Source: Kibdelosporangium banguiense (lineage in GTDB: Bacteria > Actinomycetota > Actinomycetes > Mycobacteriales > Pseudonocardiaceae). Taken from it: a stretch of 64,000 nt of DNA. Both the position numbers and the translations under genes were made by a program. Below, in pieces: positions 53,859-62,016 of this stretch. Below the pieces are notes generated by a model. It was not told where the DNA came from and made no database searches. It worked only from the letters and a program-made list of their open reading frames with translations. How positions within the stretch are numbered: the first letter of the stretch is position 1; every line of letters starts with the position of its first letter. Location: assembly GCF_017876405.1 (NCBI RefSeq), contig NZ_JAGINW010000001.1, positions 2,307,203 through 2,371,202 on the forward strand, given 5' to 3'.

Positions 53859-56800
53859 CTAAGCCTGGGCGAGGTCGGCGAACTTGGAGTAGTGCAGCTG
53901 GTGGGCGACGGTAACGGTGGCGGTGGGGCCGGCACGGTGCTTGGCGATGATCAGGTCGGCCTCGCCGGCGCGCGGGTCGTCGCGTTCCCAGGCGTCCGGG
54001 CGGTGGATGAGGACCACCATGTCGGCGTCCTGTTCCAGGCTGTTGTGTACGTGGACTCCGTTGGCCAGGAAGCTGTGTGTGCCTGGCACTGTCGCGTCGT
54101 AAACGGGCTGGTCGCCCAAGCTCTCGATGTCAGCGATCTCGTCCCAGAAGACGTCGTTGGTAGCGAGCATCTCGAGGTCGGCGTCATCCAGCACTGTGGC
54201 CACCCGGGCCAGCCGTGACCTGCTCGGTGAATGCTTCCACATGGTCGATCCGCAGAAGCGTGATCCCATCGCCGCCGAGAACTCCCGATGTGTCAGCTGC
54301 TTTTCGGCCAGCAAGGCACGAACCTTCGTCCAGACCGCGGACGGCACGGTGTCCAGGTTGGTGTTCCCGACGATTTCGCGCAACTGTTCGGCGACGTGCT
54401 TCGCAGCCAGCCCACGCATCCCGTTTGCACCTACCTGTTCGAGGAACCGCAACTGGTTCTCGGCGCCGTAGATGTACAGATGCCAGGAATCGCGGTATCC
54501 GCTCTTACGAGCACACTTGACTCGGCTGAGCACGCCGACACGGAGTAGCAACTGTGCCACGTCGTCAACGAGCCGCCGGCTGGTCGACGCGTAGTAGATC
54601 CGGCCTTGGCCTGCCTTCTCGTCCCACCGGATGGACCCGTCTGTGGCCCACAGGTGGTGCAGGAACAGTGCTACTTGCGCGTTCGGTGTGTTGAACACCT
54701 GGCGTGGCACGAATTTCTCATGGCTATGAAGGCCGAACAAGCCGAATCCGTCAAGCCAGGCCGCGATCGGATTGCGTTTGCCATGAGTCAACCGGTACGG
54801 CGCGGGCAACCGAAGCGATGTACACCGCGCCGCCGGATAGACATCGCGGGCGGCGGAGACGCCGAAGTGCGCGGCGGCTTTGGTCACTGTGACCAGGTTG
54901 GACTCGTCGACGCTCGCATAACGAATCGGCTGCCGACGGATGAACGAACCGTCACCGATCAGGTGAGCGAGCAACACGATCTCGGGCTCAGCCAAGGCCT
55001 TCGGTTCGACCGGTTCGGGAATCCGGCGTGGCGTCGCCAACCGGTCGCCAGGGCGCAACTCACCGAGCGGAACCCAGCCGTCGACGGTCAGGAACGGGTG
55101 ATTCGCCGTGGCCTCCAGCTCCCGGCCAGAAGTCAGCCGCAACCGGAAGACCTCCTTGGTGCCGCTGCTGAAGACGTTGGTCAGCGGCCTCGGCACAACA
55201 CGCATCCGCTCGTCGAGCGACCAGACAAGGGGATTCTCGCCGGATTCGAGCAACTCGCCGAATGTCGTCTCGGATCCGGTGTCCGCCCGGAGGATGCGCG
55301 TGCCGATCGTGAGGCAGCCGGATTCACGCAGGTCGGCGAGCATCGGGCGCTTGTCGGTCCGCTGTTCGGGACCACGGTTGAGCTGACTCATCGCGACCAC
55401 CGGCACTTCGAGTTCCTTGGCCAGCAGCTTGAGCGACCGGGAGAACTCCGAGACTTCCTGCTGCCGGCTCTCGACCTTCTTGCCCGAGGTCATCAGCTGC
55501 ATGTAGTCAAGAACGATCAGCTTCAGGTCGTGCCGCTGCTTGAGCCGCCGCGCCTTCGCCCGGATCTCCATCATCGTCATGTTCGGCGAATCGTCGACGA
55601 ACAGCGGCGCCTCGGAGATCTCGCTCATCCTGCGCGCCAGCCGCGTCCAGTCATCGTCATTCATCCGGCCACCACGCATGTCCGCCAGCCGGATCTTCGC
55701 CTCGGCCGACAACATACGCATGACGATCTCGGTCTTGCTCATTTCCAGCGAGAAGATGACGCTGCTCATCCCGTGCTTGATCGAGGCCGACCTCGCCCAG
55801 TCCAGTCCCAGGGTCGAGTTGTGCGTCGGAATCATCGACCGGCTGGCCAGATACAGGTGATCGGCGTTGTCCACCTCGACACACCGCACCGGCACACTCG
55901 CCGCCGGCCGGACGTCGACGATGTAGCGCTGTCGTGGCCGCTGAGCCCGCCCGGTCAGCAACTCCTTCTGCAGCAAGTGCTTGCGCTCCAGCCAGAACAC
56001 CCGGTCCTGAGTGGTGAAGGTCAGGATGTACGCGGTCGACGATTCAGCGGACCGGCCTTTGACCCGCTTCGTGCTGATCCGGCATCGGTAACCGAGACTG
56101 ATGATCAGCTCGTGGGTGTCTTCGGCGAGCCGGCGGTTGGTCACGGAGAACTGCACTGAGCCGCTGGAGGTGACAGTGCCGTCCGTGTCGAGCAGCCCGG
56201 CCAGCAGCGCACGGCGTTGCGCCTCGCAACTACGCAGGTACTCAACCGGGATGTGCTTGTCGCCCAGCACTCCGGCAGCTCGCAGCAGGGCAGCGACAGT
56301 GCCGTGGTGGTTCCGGCAATCCTGGCAACGGCGAAGCCCGCTTGAAGGCCGGCCGCAGTCCGGGCAGGTTGGCGCCGGTACAGGTTCCGCCACATGCTGC
56401 ACCTGGGAACCACATGACCGGCCACAGCTGCGGACCTGGCTGGTCTGGGGATAGAACGGTTTGCCGCAGACGACACATTCGCGCTCGGCGACTTCATGGT
56501 CGTCCGGCAGGCTCAGCTGATACAGCATGTTGCCGCGCGGGAAGGCCTCGATGCCCTCGCTCTCGATGTAGCAGATGATCTCTGGGTCCGCTGTGGTGAA
56601 CCGCGCGGAAGCCGTGTGACCATCGCCCAGCCAGGCGCCGAGAACGTATGGCGGCAATGGCAGTTCGCGTTCGGGGAACTCAAGAGGCTGAGTGTTCGCG
56701 ACTGAGTGGTTGGCGCGTTCGTCTGCGCTGGAGCAACGGACGGTCGCGGCGAGTTCCTGAGTGGTGCGGATCTGGGGCGCCCGTTTCGAGCCTCGACGGG

Positions 56801-57722
56801 AAGCGCGGGTTTCGGTCAGCCACTGGTGTTCCGCGTCGGCGACGATCACGGTTCCGTCGGAGAACTCGACCTCGTAGCAAGGGCGATCACGCATGACGTC
56901 CGTTGCGGCGACGACTGTGGTTGGGCGGCCGGCGGCATCGATGAGCTGGTCGCCGACAGCGACCTCGCCCATGCTGGTCCAGCCGGTCGGTGTGGGCAGC
57001 GGGGTGTCCAGGGCGAGCGCCTTGCCAACTCCGGGGCGGGCGGCGACGATGATCATCTGGCCGGGGTGCAGGCCGTTGGTGAGCTCGTCGAAGTCGGCGA
57101 AGCCGGTGGGGACACCGAGTGACGAGCCACCGCGGGAGGCGATGGCGTCGATCTCGTCCATGGTGGGCTGGAGCAGCTCTTCGAGGGCGACGTAGTCCTC
57201 GGTGGTGCGGCGCTCGGTCACGTCGTAGATCGCGGACTGGGCGCGGTCGACGATCTCGTTGATGTCGCTGCCGTCCTGGCCGGCATATCCGAGCTGCACG
57301 ATCCGGGTGCCGGCTTCGACCAGACGGCGCAGGACGGCTTTCTCCGCGACGATCTCGGCGTAGTAGCCGGCGTTCGCGGCGGTGGGCACGGTGGCGATGA
57401 GGGTGTGCAGGTAGGGCGCGCCGCCGATACGGCGGAGCTCGCCACGCCGCTCGAGCTCGGCCGCCACTGTGATCGGGTCGGCCGGCTCGCCCCGGCTGTA
57501 GAGGTCCAGCACGCAGTCGTAGACGTTCTGGTGCGCGGGGCGATAGAAGTCCCCGGGGCTCAGGACTTCGACCACGTCGGCGATCGCGTCCTTGGACAAC
57601 ATCATTCCGCCGAGCACGGACTGCTCGGCTGCCAGGTCCTGCGGCGGCGTCTTGTCGAACGCGGGTCCGCCCGGCATTCCGGAGTCACCCGGTGCCGTTC
57701 CCCGGTCATCGGTGAGCGCCAC
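53859..57722 (-). CDS. dnaB: Replicative DNA helicase DnaB containing two inteins
   Basis: DnaB is the hexameric helicase that unwinds the fork. The precursor has 1287 residues. Exteins are 1-234, 636-802 and 1228-1287 (461 residues, normal for DnaB). Intein 1 (235-635) sits inside the Walker A motif, so that splicing restores ARPGVGKSTLGLDW. Intein 2 (803-1227) lies between DLRESG and SLEQDADMV, the site used in mycobacterial DnaB. The precursor cannot be active before splicing. GTG start with GAGGAGG upstream. It is downstream of rpsF-ssb-rpsR-rplI but separated by 412 bp carrying many DnaA-box-like sites. Confidence 0.96.
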   Translation of the reverse strand: MALTDDRGTAPGDSGMPGGPAFDKTPPQDLAAEQSVLGGMMLSKDAIADVVEVLSPGDFYRPAHQNVYDCVLDLYSRGEPADPITVAAELERRGELRRIGGAPYLHTLIATVPTAANAGYYAEIVAEKAVLRRLVEAGTRIVQLGYAGQDGSDINEIVDRAQSAIYDVTERRTTEDYVALEELLQPTMDEIDAIASRGGSSLGVPTGFADFDELTNGLHPGQMIIVAARPGVGKALALDTPLPTPTGWTSMGEVAVGDQLIDAAGRPTTVVAATDVMRDRPCYEVEFSDGTVIVADAEHQWLTETRASRRGSKRAPQIRTTQELAATVRCSSADERANHSVANTQPLEFPERELPLPPYVLGAWLGDGHTASARFTTADPEIICYIESEGIEAFPRGNMLYQLSLPDDHEVAERECVVCGKPFYPQTSQVRSCGRSCGSQVQHVAEPVPAPTCPDCGRPSSGLRRCQDCRNHHGTVAALLRAAGVLGDKHIPVEYLRSCEAQRRALLAGLLDTDGTVTSSGSVQFSVTNRRLAEDTHELIISLGYRCRISTKRVKGRSAESSTAYILTFTTQDRVFWLERKHLLQKELLTGRAQRPRQRYIVDVRPAASVPVRCVEVDNADHLYLASRSMIPTHNSTLGLDWARSASIKHGMSSVIFSLEMSKTEIVMRMLSAEAKIRLADMRGGRMNDDDWTRLARRMSEISEAPLFVDDSPNMTMMEIRAKARRLKQRHDLKLIVLDYMQLMTSGKKVESRQQEVSEFSRSLKLLAKELEVPVVAMSQLNRGPEQRTDKRPMLADLRESGCLTIGTRILRADTGSETTFGELLESGENPLVWSLDERMRVVPRPLTNVFSSGTKEVFRLRLTSGRELEATANHPFLTVDGWVPLGELRPGDRLATPRRIPEPVEPKALAEPEIVLLAHLIGDGSFIRRQPIRYASVDESNLVTVTKAAAHFGVSAARDVYPAARCTSLRLPAPYRLTHGKRNPIAAWLDGFGLFGLHSHEKFVPRQVFNTPNAQVALFLHHLWATDGSIRWDEKAGQGRIYYASTSRRLVDDVAQLLLRVGVLSRVKCARKSGYRDSWHLYIYGAENQLRFLEQVGANGMRGLAAKHVAEQLREIVGNTNLDTVPSAVWTKVRALLAEKQLTHREFSAAMGSRFCGSTMWKHSPSRSRLARVATVLDDADLEMLATNDVFWDEIADIESLGDQPVYDATVPGTHSFLANGVHVHNSLEQDADMVVLIHRPDAWERDDPRAGEADLIIAKHRAGPTATVTVAHQLHYSKFADLAQA
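54042..55316 (-). other. Intein 2 of DnaB (425 residues, class 1)
   Basis: Begins CLTIGTRILRADTG with nucleophile Cys1, has the block B TxxH as ATANHPFLT, and ends VHVHN before Ser+1. LAGLIDADG-type endonuclease motifs are LLAHLIGDGSF and LFLHHLWATDGSI. A region near intein residues 325-390 (VRALLAEKQLTHREFSAAMG) looks like a helix-turn-helix, an extra DNA-contact domain. It should be splicing-competent, and the endonuclease may be active. Confidence 0.9.
55818..57020 (-). other. Intein 1 of DnaB (401 residues, class 3-like, in the P-loop)
   Basis: Starts with Ala (ALALDTPLPTPTGW), so the usual Cys/Ser1 nucleophile is missing. The class 3 triad is present: W67 in EHQWLTE (block B), C380 in PVRCVEVDN (block F) and T399 in MIPTHN (block G). 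It ends HN before Ser+1. LAGLIDADG motifs are VLGAWLGDG and LLAGLLDTDG. Between them lies an insert with CVVCGKPF, CGRSCG, CPDCG and CQDC, like two zinc ribbons. Confidence 0.88.
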
Positions 57723-57856
57723 CGCGCAGCCCCTCCTCGCTCATATGTTCGAACTTACACCCCGTTCGCCAGTGTCGGCAGGAACCGCGAAGGGAGTGTC
57801 GCGAAGCACGTTAGAGCCCTACTCGGGCAGTCGCCAAACCGCGTTGGGGAGGCATC

Positions 57857-58082
57857 TGTGGACTACCTGTGGATGGATGACCACAGCTGACCACAGGTCC
57901 GCACGGGCCTGGGGACAACTTGGGGACAAGTACCTCCGCGAACGGGAAAACCGCTGGTCAGAGCTTGTGAACAAGGTGTGGAAAAAGTACTGGAAATACA
58001 CCCGGCGTGTCGGGCCGAAACGCGTCTTCGGCGTGTCGCGCAGGGCGGTTTCACCCCATCAAGCGACTCAACCTGTGGATAG
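57857..58082 (-). promoter_or_regulatory. Cluster of DnaA-box-like sequences upstream of dnaB
   Basis: Six sites match a DnaA box at 8 of 9 positions, all in one direction: TGTGGACTA (57857), TGGGGACAA (57910), TGGGGACAA (57921), TGTGAACAA (57966), TGTGGAAAA (57977) and TGTGGATAG (58074). A 7/9 site, TGTGGATGG, is at 57868. No site is perfect. By a rough count, fewer than one such match would be expected by chance in 226 bp. Confidence 0.5.
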
Positions 58083-58084
58083 AC

Positions 58085-58119
58085 GAGCCACCCTCCCAGC
58101 GGTACTGAGAGGGTGGCTC
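58085..58119 (-). terminator. Terminator after rplI
   Basis: GAGCCACCCTC (58085-58095) and GAGGGTGGCTC (58109-58119) form an 11-bp stem with a 13-nt loop, 15 bp after the rplI stop. There is no T-run. Confidence 0.75.
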
Positions 58120-58134
58120 GGGTGATCTGAAGTG

Positions 58135-58590
58135 TCAGCCCGCGGCAGTGACTTCGAGCTTCACCGAGACGCTCACGTCCGGGTGCAGCCGCACGCTCGC
58201 GGTGTGCTTGCCGACGGTCTTGATGTGCCCGGCGAGTTCAACGGTCCGCTTGTCCAGCTGCGGGCCGCCGGCCGCCTTGATCGCGGTGACGATGTCGGTC
58301 GTGGTGACCGAGCCGAACAGCTTGCCGGAACCGGCAGCCGCCTTCGCCTTCAGCGGGATCGCGCCCAGCCCGTCGAGGGTGGCCTTGATCTCCTTGGCGT
58401 GGTCGAGGTCGCGCACCCGGCGAGCGTCCTGCGCCCGGCGGATCGTGCGGACGTTCTTCTCCGCGCCCTTGGTGGACTGGATCGCCAGGCCACGCGGGAG
58501 CAGGTAGTTACGGCCGTAGCCGTCCTTGACCTCGACGACGTCGCCGGGGCCGCCCAGACCGCTCACATCGGTGGTGAGAATCAGCTTCAT
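58135..58590 (-). CDS. rplI: 50S ribosomal protein L9
   Basis: A 151-residue L9 with the signature [20 protein letters not shown] followed by RGLA near the N-terminus, the long connecting helix, and the C-terminal domain ([20 protein letters not shown]). It is a structural ribosomal protein of the large subunit. ATG start, 13 bp after rpsR. Last gene of the rpsF operon before a hairpin terminator. Confidence 0.97.
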   Translation of the reverse strand: MKLILTTDVSGLGGPGDVVEVKDGYGRNYLLPRGLAIQSTKGAEKNVRTIRRAQDARRVRDLDHAKEIKATLDGLGAIPLKAKAAAGSGKLFGSVTTTDIVTAIKAAGGPQLDKRTVELAGHIKTVGKHTASVRLHPDVSVSVKLEVTAAG

Positions 58591-58603
58591 CTCATTGCTC
58601 CGA

Positions 58604-58846
58604 TCAGCGCGCGGTCGACGTGTAGGGCAGCAGCGCCATCTCGCGAGCGTTCTTCACCGCGATGGCGATGTCGCGCTGGTGCTGGCTGCAGTTGCCGGTC
58701 ACCCGACGAGCGCGGATCTTGCCGCGGTCGGAGATGAACTTGCGCAGCAGCGCGGTGTCCTTGTAGTCGATCAACGTGTCCACGGCGTCCTTCTTGCAGA
58801 ACGCGCAGACCTTCTTCTTCGGCTTGCGAATGGGTGGCTTTGCCAC
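58604..58846 (-). CDS. rpsR: 30S ribosomal protein S18 (zinc-binding form)
   Basis: An 80-residue S18. Cysteines in VCAFCKKD and VTGNCSQHQ mark the zinc-containing (C+) type; actinobacteria often carry a second, zinc-free paralogue elsewhere, induced by zinc lack. [14 protein letters not shown] is the S18 core. It lies in rpsF-ssb-rpsR-rplI. Confidence 0.97.
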   Translation of the reverse strand: MAKPPIRKPKKKVCAFCKKDAVDTLIDYKDTALLRKFISDRGKIRARRVTGNCSQHQRDIAIAVKNAREMALLPYTSTAR

Positions 58847-58882
58847 GTCAAGTACTCCTGGATTTCAAAAGTCTGGGGAATG

Positions 58883-59410
58883 TCAGAACGGAGGTTCGTC
58901 GGAGAACCCGCCACCGCCACCGCCGGCCGGCGGGGCCGAGCCCCACGGGTCGTCGGCCGGAGCGGACTGACGGCTGTTGCCGCCGCCTCCACCACCGCCG
59001 CTGTTGCCGCCGCCACCACCGAAACCGCCGCCGCCGCCTTCACCGCGGCTGACGCGGTTGACCTTGGCGGTCGCGTACCGCAGCGAAGGACCGACCTCGT
59101 CGACCTCAAGCTCGATGACGGTGCGCTTCTCACCCTCGCGGGTGTCGTACGACCGCTGCTTGAGCCGGCCGGACACGATCACCCGTGCACCACGGGTGAG
59201 CGATTCGGCCACGTTCTCGGCTGCCTGGCGCCAGATGCTGCACCGCATGAACAGCGCCTCGCCGTCCTTCCACTCGCCGCTCTGGCGGTCGAAGGTGCGC
59301 GGGGTCGATGCCACCGTGAAGCTGGCAACAGCCGCGCCGGACGAGGTGAACCGCAGTTCCGGGTCAGCGGTCAGGTTGCCGACCACCGTGATGACCGTGT
59401 CGCCTGCCAT
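58883..59410 (-). CDS. ssb: Single-stranded DNA-binding protein
   Basis: A 175-residue SSB. The OB-fold occupies residues 1-110 ([40 protein letters not shown]). A Gly-rich linker (about 120-165) follows, then the acidic tip SDEPPF that binds partner proteins. It protects single strands at forks and in repair. ATG start, 19 bp after rpsF. Confidence 0.97.
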   Translation of the reverse strand: MAGDTVITVVGNLTADPELRFTSSGAAVASFTVASTPRTFDRQSGEWKDGEALFMRCSIWRQAAENVAESLTRGARVIVSGRLKQRSYDTREGEKRTVIELEVDEVGPSLRYATAKVNRVSRGEGGGGGFGGGGGNSGGGGGGGNSRQSAPADDPWGSAPPAGGGGGGFSDEPPF

Positions 59411-59429
59411 GTCGTCTCCCTAGCTGGGA

Positions 59430-59741
59430 TCAGGCCCGTGCGGCCGGACGCTTCTTGTCGATGCGCCGCAGCACCTTGGTGCGCAGGATCGACTCGGACA
59501 GGCCAAGCTGACGGTCCATTTCCTTGACGGCGTCGGGCTCGGCGTTCACGTCGAGCACCGCGTAGATGCCCTCGGCGTGCTTGTTGATCTCGAACGAGAG
59601 CCGGCGCTTGCCCCAGACCTCGACCTTCTCAACCGAACCGCCGGAGTTGCGGATCACGTTGAGGTAGTTCTCCAGCGACGGCTGCACGTTGCGCTCGTCG
59701 GTGCTGGGATCGAGGATGATCATTACTTCGTAATGACGCAT
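59430..59741 (-). CDS. rpsF: 30S ribosomal protein S6
   Basis: A 103-residue S6 starting [19 protein letters not shown], with the core [20 protein letters not shown] and the C-terminal [15 protein letters not shown]. It pairs with S18 in the small subunit. AGGAGGTGA lies upstream; a GTG three codons earlier (59750) is an alternative start. First gene of the operon rpsF-ssb-rpsR-rplI. Confidence 0.96.
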   Translation of the reverse strand: MRHYEVMIILDPSTDERNVQPSLENYLNVIRNSGGSVEKVEVWGKRRLSFEINKHAEGIYAVLDVNAEPDAVKEMDRQLGLSESILRTKVLRRIDKKRPAARA

Positions 59742-60078
59742 GAAGACCACTCACCTCCTGTGGACTCGCGGCCATGGTCTCTCCATGGCAGGAGGGTCTA
59801 CGGCCGAAAAGCCTACAGGACGCTGATCCGCACCCTTCGTTTACCTACCCCGCCAAGGAAATCCCTGGCCCTGCCCGCGAGTGATCGACTTCGCCACAAC
59901 CCAGGCCGCTCCACGTTCCCCAAAAGAACGGCCCCGCCATCCCGAAGAGAACGGCCCCCACCCGCCACTGGGGGGCGGCCCTGCTCCAGTCTACAAGGGA
60001 TGGGGGTTGAGCTGGGGGTTTGCGGGAGGTTGTGGACAACTGGATTTGCGAGTGGTGCCGTTCGTACGGGAGGCCCTG
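59742..60078. other. Spacer between rpsF and the secreted protein gene
   Basis: A 337-bp region. It holds the rpsF promoter (not resolved), copy E of the dispersed repeat (59945-60072) and a perfect DnaA-box sequence TGTGGACAA at 60031-60039 inside that copy. Confidence 0.6.
59945..60072 (-). repeat. Dispersed structured repeat, copy E
   Basis: On the minus strand: GTACGAACGG and a weakened first hairpin, CAAACCCCCAGCTCAACCCC, TTGTAGACTGGAGCAGGG, and the GC hairpin CCCCCCAGTGGCGGGTGGGGG. It begins 7 bp after the stop of the gene at 60079 and can be its terminator. The flank near 59882 shares TGATCGACTTCG with the flank of copy B. Confidence 0.75.
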
Positions 60079-61062
60079 CTACACGGCTTTGCGGAGGACC
60101 CAGGTTCGGACGAGGGCCGCGGTGACGCCGGACAGGGCCAGTACGGCGATCAGTACTGAGATGTCGATGTCGCGGCTGGGTGGGGTGCCGATTGCTTCGG
60201 CGTGGCCGGCGGCTTGGACGCCGTCGTTGGGTGGGTTGTCGACGCCGAGGATGCCGAACTGGGGGCTGTAGCCGGGGACGCCGCCGCCGTATCGGACGCC
60301 GGGTGAGGGCGCGTACAGGCCGGCTTGGGCGAACGGGATTGTGCTGTAGTCGGTCATCGGCGAGCGGGCGGCGTTCCAGTTCCAGGAGCCCACGGGTGGG
60401 GCGGTGGGGAAACCGAAGCCGTCGACCACCGGTAGCTGGGCCATGGGTGGCGGCGAGGTGGTGCCGTGGCCGTTGCCCGTGATGGGTTTGCTGTCCGGCT
60501 TGCCGGGGGTGCCGGGAGTGGTGGCTGCGCGGCCGCCGGCGTTGGGGAAGACGGTGCTCGCGCTCTGGTTGGCCTTTTCGGCCAGGGCCGCGGTGTTGTC
60601 CTGGGCCTGGGCGGCGACTGTGTTCGCGGCCTTCACGGTCACGCCGCAGATGCCCGCGAAGGTGCTTTGCAGGCCTTGGGTGACCTTGCCGATGATGGGG
60701 CCGACCAGCGGGATCTTGTTCAGTTCGCCGACCACGGCATTCGTGATCTGGCCCGCGGTGATCATTCCGGTGCCGGTGGGGATCGATCCGATCGGGATCG
60801 GGGGCATCTTGGCGAACGCCGACCGCACCGCCGGGGTGATCACGCCGAGCAGGTCGATCGCCTGGACCACGTTCACGACGGGTTCGAGTACGGCGGCGGG
60901 CTGCAGCTGGATCGGTGTGCCTGGGGCGCCCTGGACTGTGGCCGCGCAGCTGCCCACCACGATGGGGGTCGCCGCGGCGGCTGTACTCCCGCCGATCAGG
61001 CTGCTCGTCACGACGACGAAAGCCACTGCGAGCGCAGCGGCCAGCCTTCTGGCGAGTCGCAT
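60079..61062 (-). CDS. Secreted, C-terminally anchored protein of unknown function
   Basis: A 327-residue protein with a signal peptide (RRLAAALAVAFVVVTSSLIG, cut near AAAA-TPI). The first mature half contains two cysteines (GSCAATVQG; FAGICGVTV) that may form a disulfide. The second half is rich in Gly and Pro (PGTPGKPDSKP). One membrane helix (ISVLIAVLALSGVTAALV) and a short basic end (RTWVLRKAV) close it, so it is probably a wall-facing anchored protein. No LPXTG motif is seen. No known family was recognised. Confidence 0.7.
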   Translation of the reverse strand: MRLARRLAAALAVAFVVVTSSLIGGSTAAAATPIVVGSCAATVQGAPGTPIQLQPAAVLEPVVNVVQAIDLLGVITPAVRSAFAKMPPIPIGSIPTGTGMITAGQITNAVVGELNKIPLVGPIIGKVTQGLQSTFAGICGVTVKAANTVAAQAQDNTAALAEKANQSASTVFPNAGGRAATTPGTPGKPDSKPITGNGHGTTSPPPMAQLPVVDGFGFPTAPPVGSWNWNAARSPMTDYSTIPFAQAGLYAPSPGVRYGGGVPGYSPQFGILGVDNPPNDGVQAAGHAEAIGTPPSRDIDISVLIAVLALSGVTAALVRTWVLRKAV

Positions 61063-61239
61063 AGTCAGTCCTCCAGCACGTACCGGCGGGTAGCCTCTAC
61101 GAGTTTGAACGACAGTACGCGCGTGTGGTGACGCGAACTACCCCGAATCGCCTGATTCTTCCGCCATGTGGAGTAGCCGGCCCGGCTCGGGGCTACCACC
61201 GGCGTGTTTGCCGGGCGCCGCCGACTACGCTCGCTGGTC

Positions 61240-62010
61240 ATGCGCATAGGTGCCCATGTCCGCGACGACGACCCGCTCGGGGCCGCGCATGAGCGGGGTG
61301 CCGAGGTCGTGCAGTTCTTCCTGGCTGACCCGCAGTCGTGGAAAAAGCCGCCCGAGCACCCGCAGGCCGACCAGCTGCGGGCCACTGACCTGGACGTTTT
61401 CGTTCATTCGCCGTATCCGGTGAACATCGCGTCGATGAACAACCGGATCCGGATCCCGTCCCGCAAGACCGTCACACAGCACGCCGAAGGCGCGGCCGCG
61501 ATCGGTGCCAAGGGCCTGATCGTGCACGGCGGTCACGTCACCAAGGGCGAGGATCCCGACGCGGGGATCGACAACTGGCGGAAGTTCTTCGAGCGGCAGG
61601 CCTCCGACGGCGGGTTCCCGCTGCCGATCCTGATCGAGAACACCGCGGGCGGCGACAACGCCATGGCCCGGCGATTCGACATGCTCGCCAAGTTGTGGGA
61701 CGCCGTCGGTGCGTTCGGAGCTGGATTCTGCCTGGACACATGCCACGCGTTCGCCGCGGGCGAGGAGCTCGTGGGGATCGTCGACCGGGTGAAATCGATC
61801 ACCGGCCGGATCGACCTGGTACACCTGAACAACTCCCGTGACGAGTTCGGTTCGTCGCGCGACCGGCACGCGAACATCAAGACTGGCACCATCGAACCTG
61901 AGGTTCTCGCGGCCGTGGTCGCGGCGGCAGGGGCGCCGGTCGTGGTCGAGACGCCGTCCGAGGGCCAGGCGGAGGACATCGCGTTCCTGCGCCAGGCGCT
62001 TGGGGGGTGA
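61240..62010 (+). CDS. nfo: Deoxyribonuclease IV (AP endonuclease, Nfo family)
   Basis: Cuts DNA 5' of abasic sites in base-excision repair, with a trinuclear zinc centre. The 256-residue protein has the Nfo ligands in FVHSPYPVNIAS, LIVHGGH, ILIENTAGG, CLDTCHAFAAG and HLNNSRDEFGSSRDRHANI. ATG 61240 (MRIGAHVRDDDP) is preferred over an upstream in-frame ATG at 61204. The next start follows 6 bp after the stop. Confidence 0.93.
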   Translation: MRIGAHVRDDDPLGAAHERGAEVVQFFLADPQSWKKPPEHPQADQLRATDLDVFVHSPYPVNIASMNNRIRIPSRKTVTQHAEGAAAIGAKGLIVHGGHVTKGEDPDAGIDNWRKFFERQASDGGFPLPILIENTAGGDNAMARRFDMLAKLWDAVGAFGAGFCLDTCHAFAAGEELVGIVDRVKSITGRIDLVHLNNSRDEFGSSRDRHANIKTGTIEPEVLAAVVAAAGAPVVVETPSEGQAEDIAFLRQALGG

Positions 62011-62016
62011 CCAGCC

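Larger units (their letters stand above)
57723..58134. other. rplI-dnaB spacer
   Basis: A 412-bp region without a gene. It holds the rplI terminator (58085-58119) and a run of DnaA-box-like sequences (57857-58082). Its length and content suggest that dnaB has its own promoter. Between 57723 and 57856 nothing was recognised. Confidence 0.65.
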
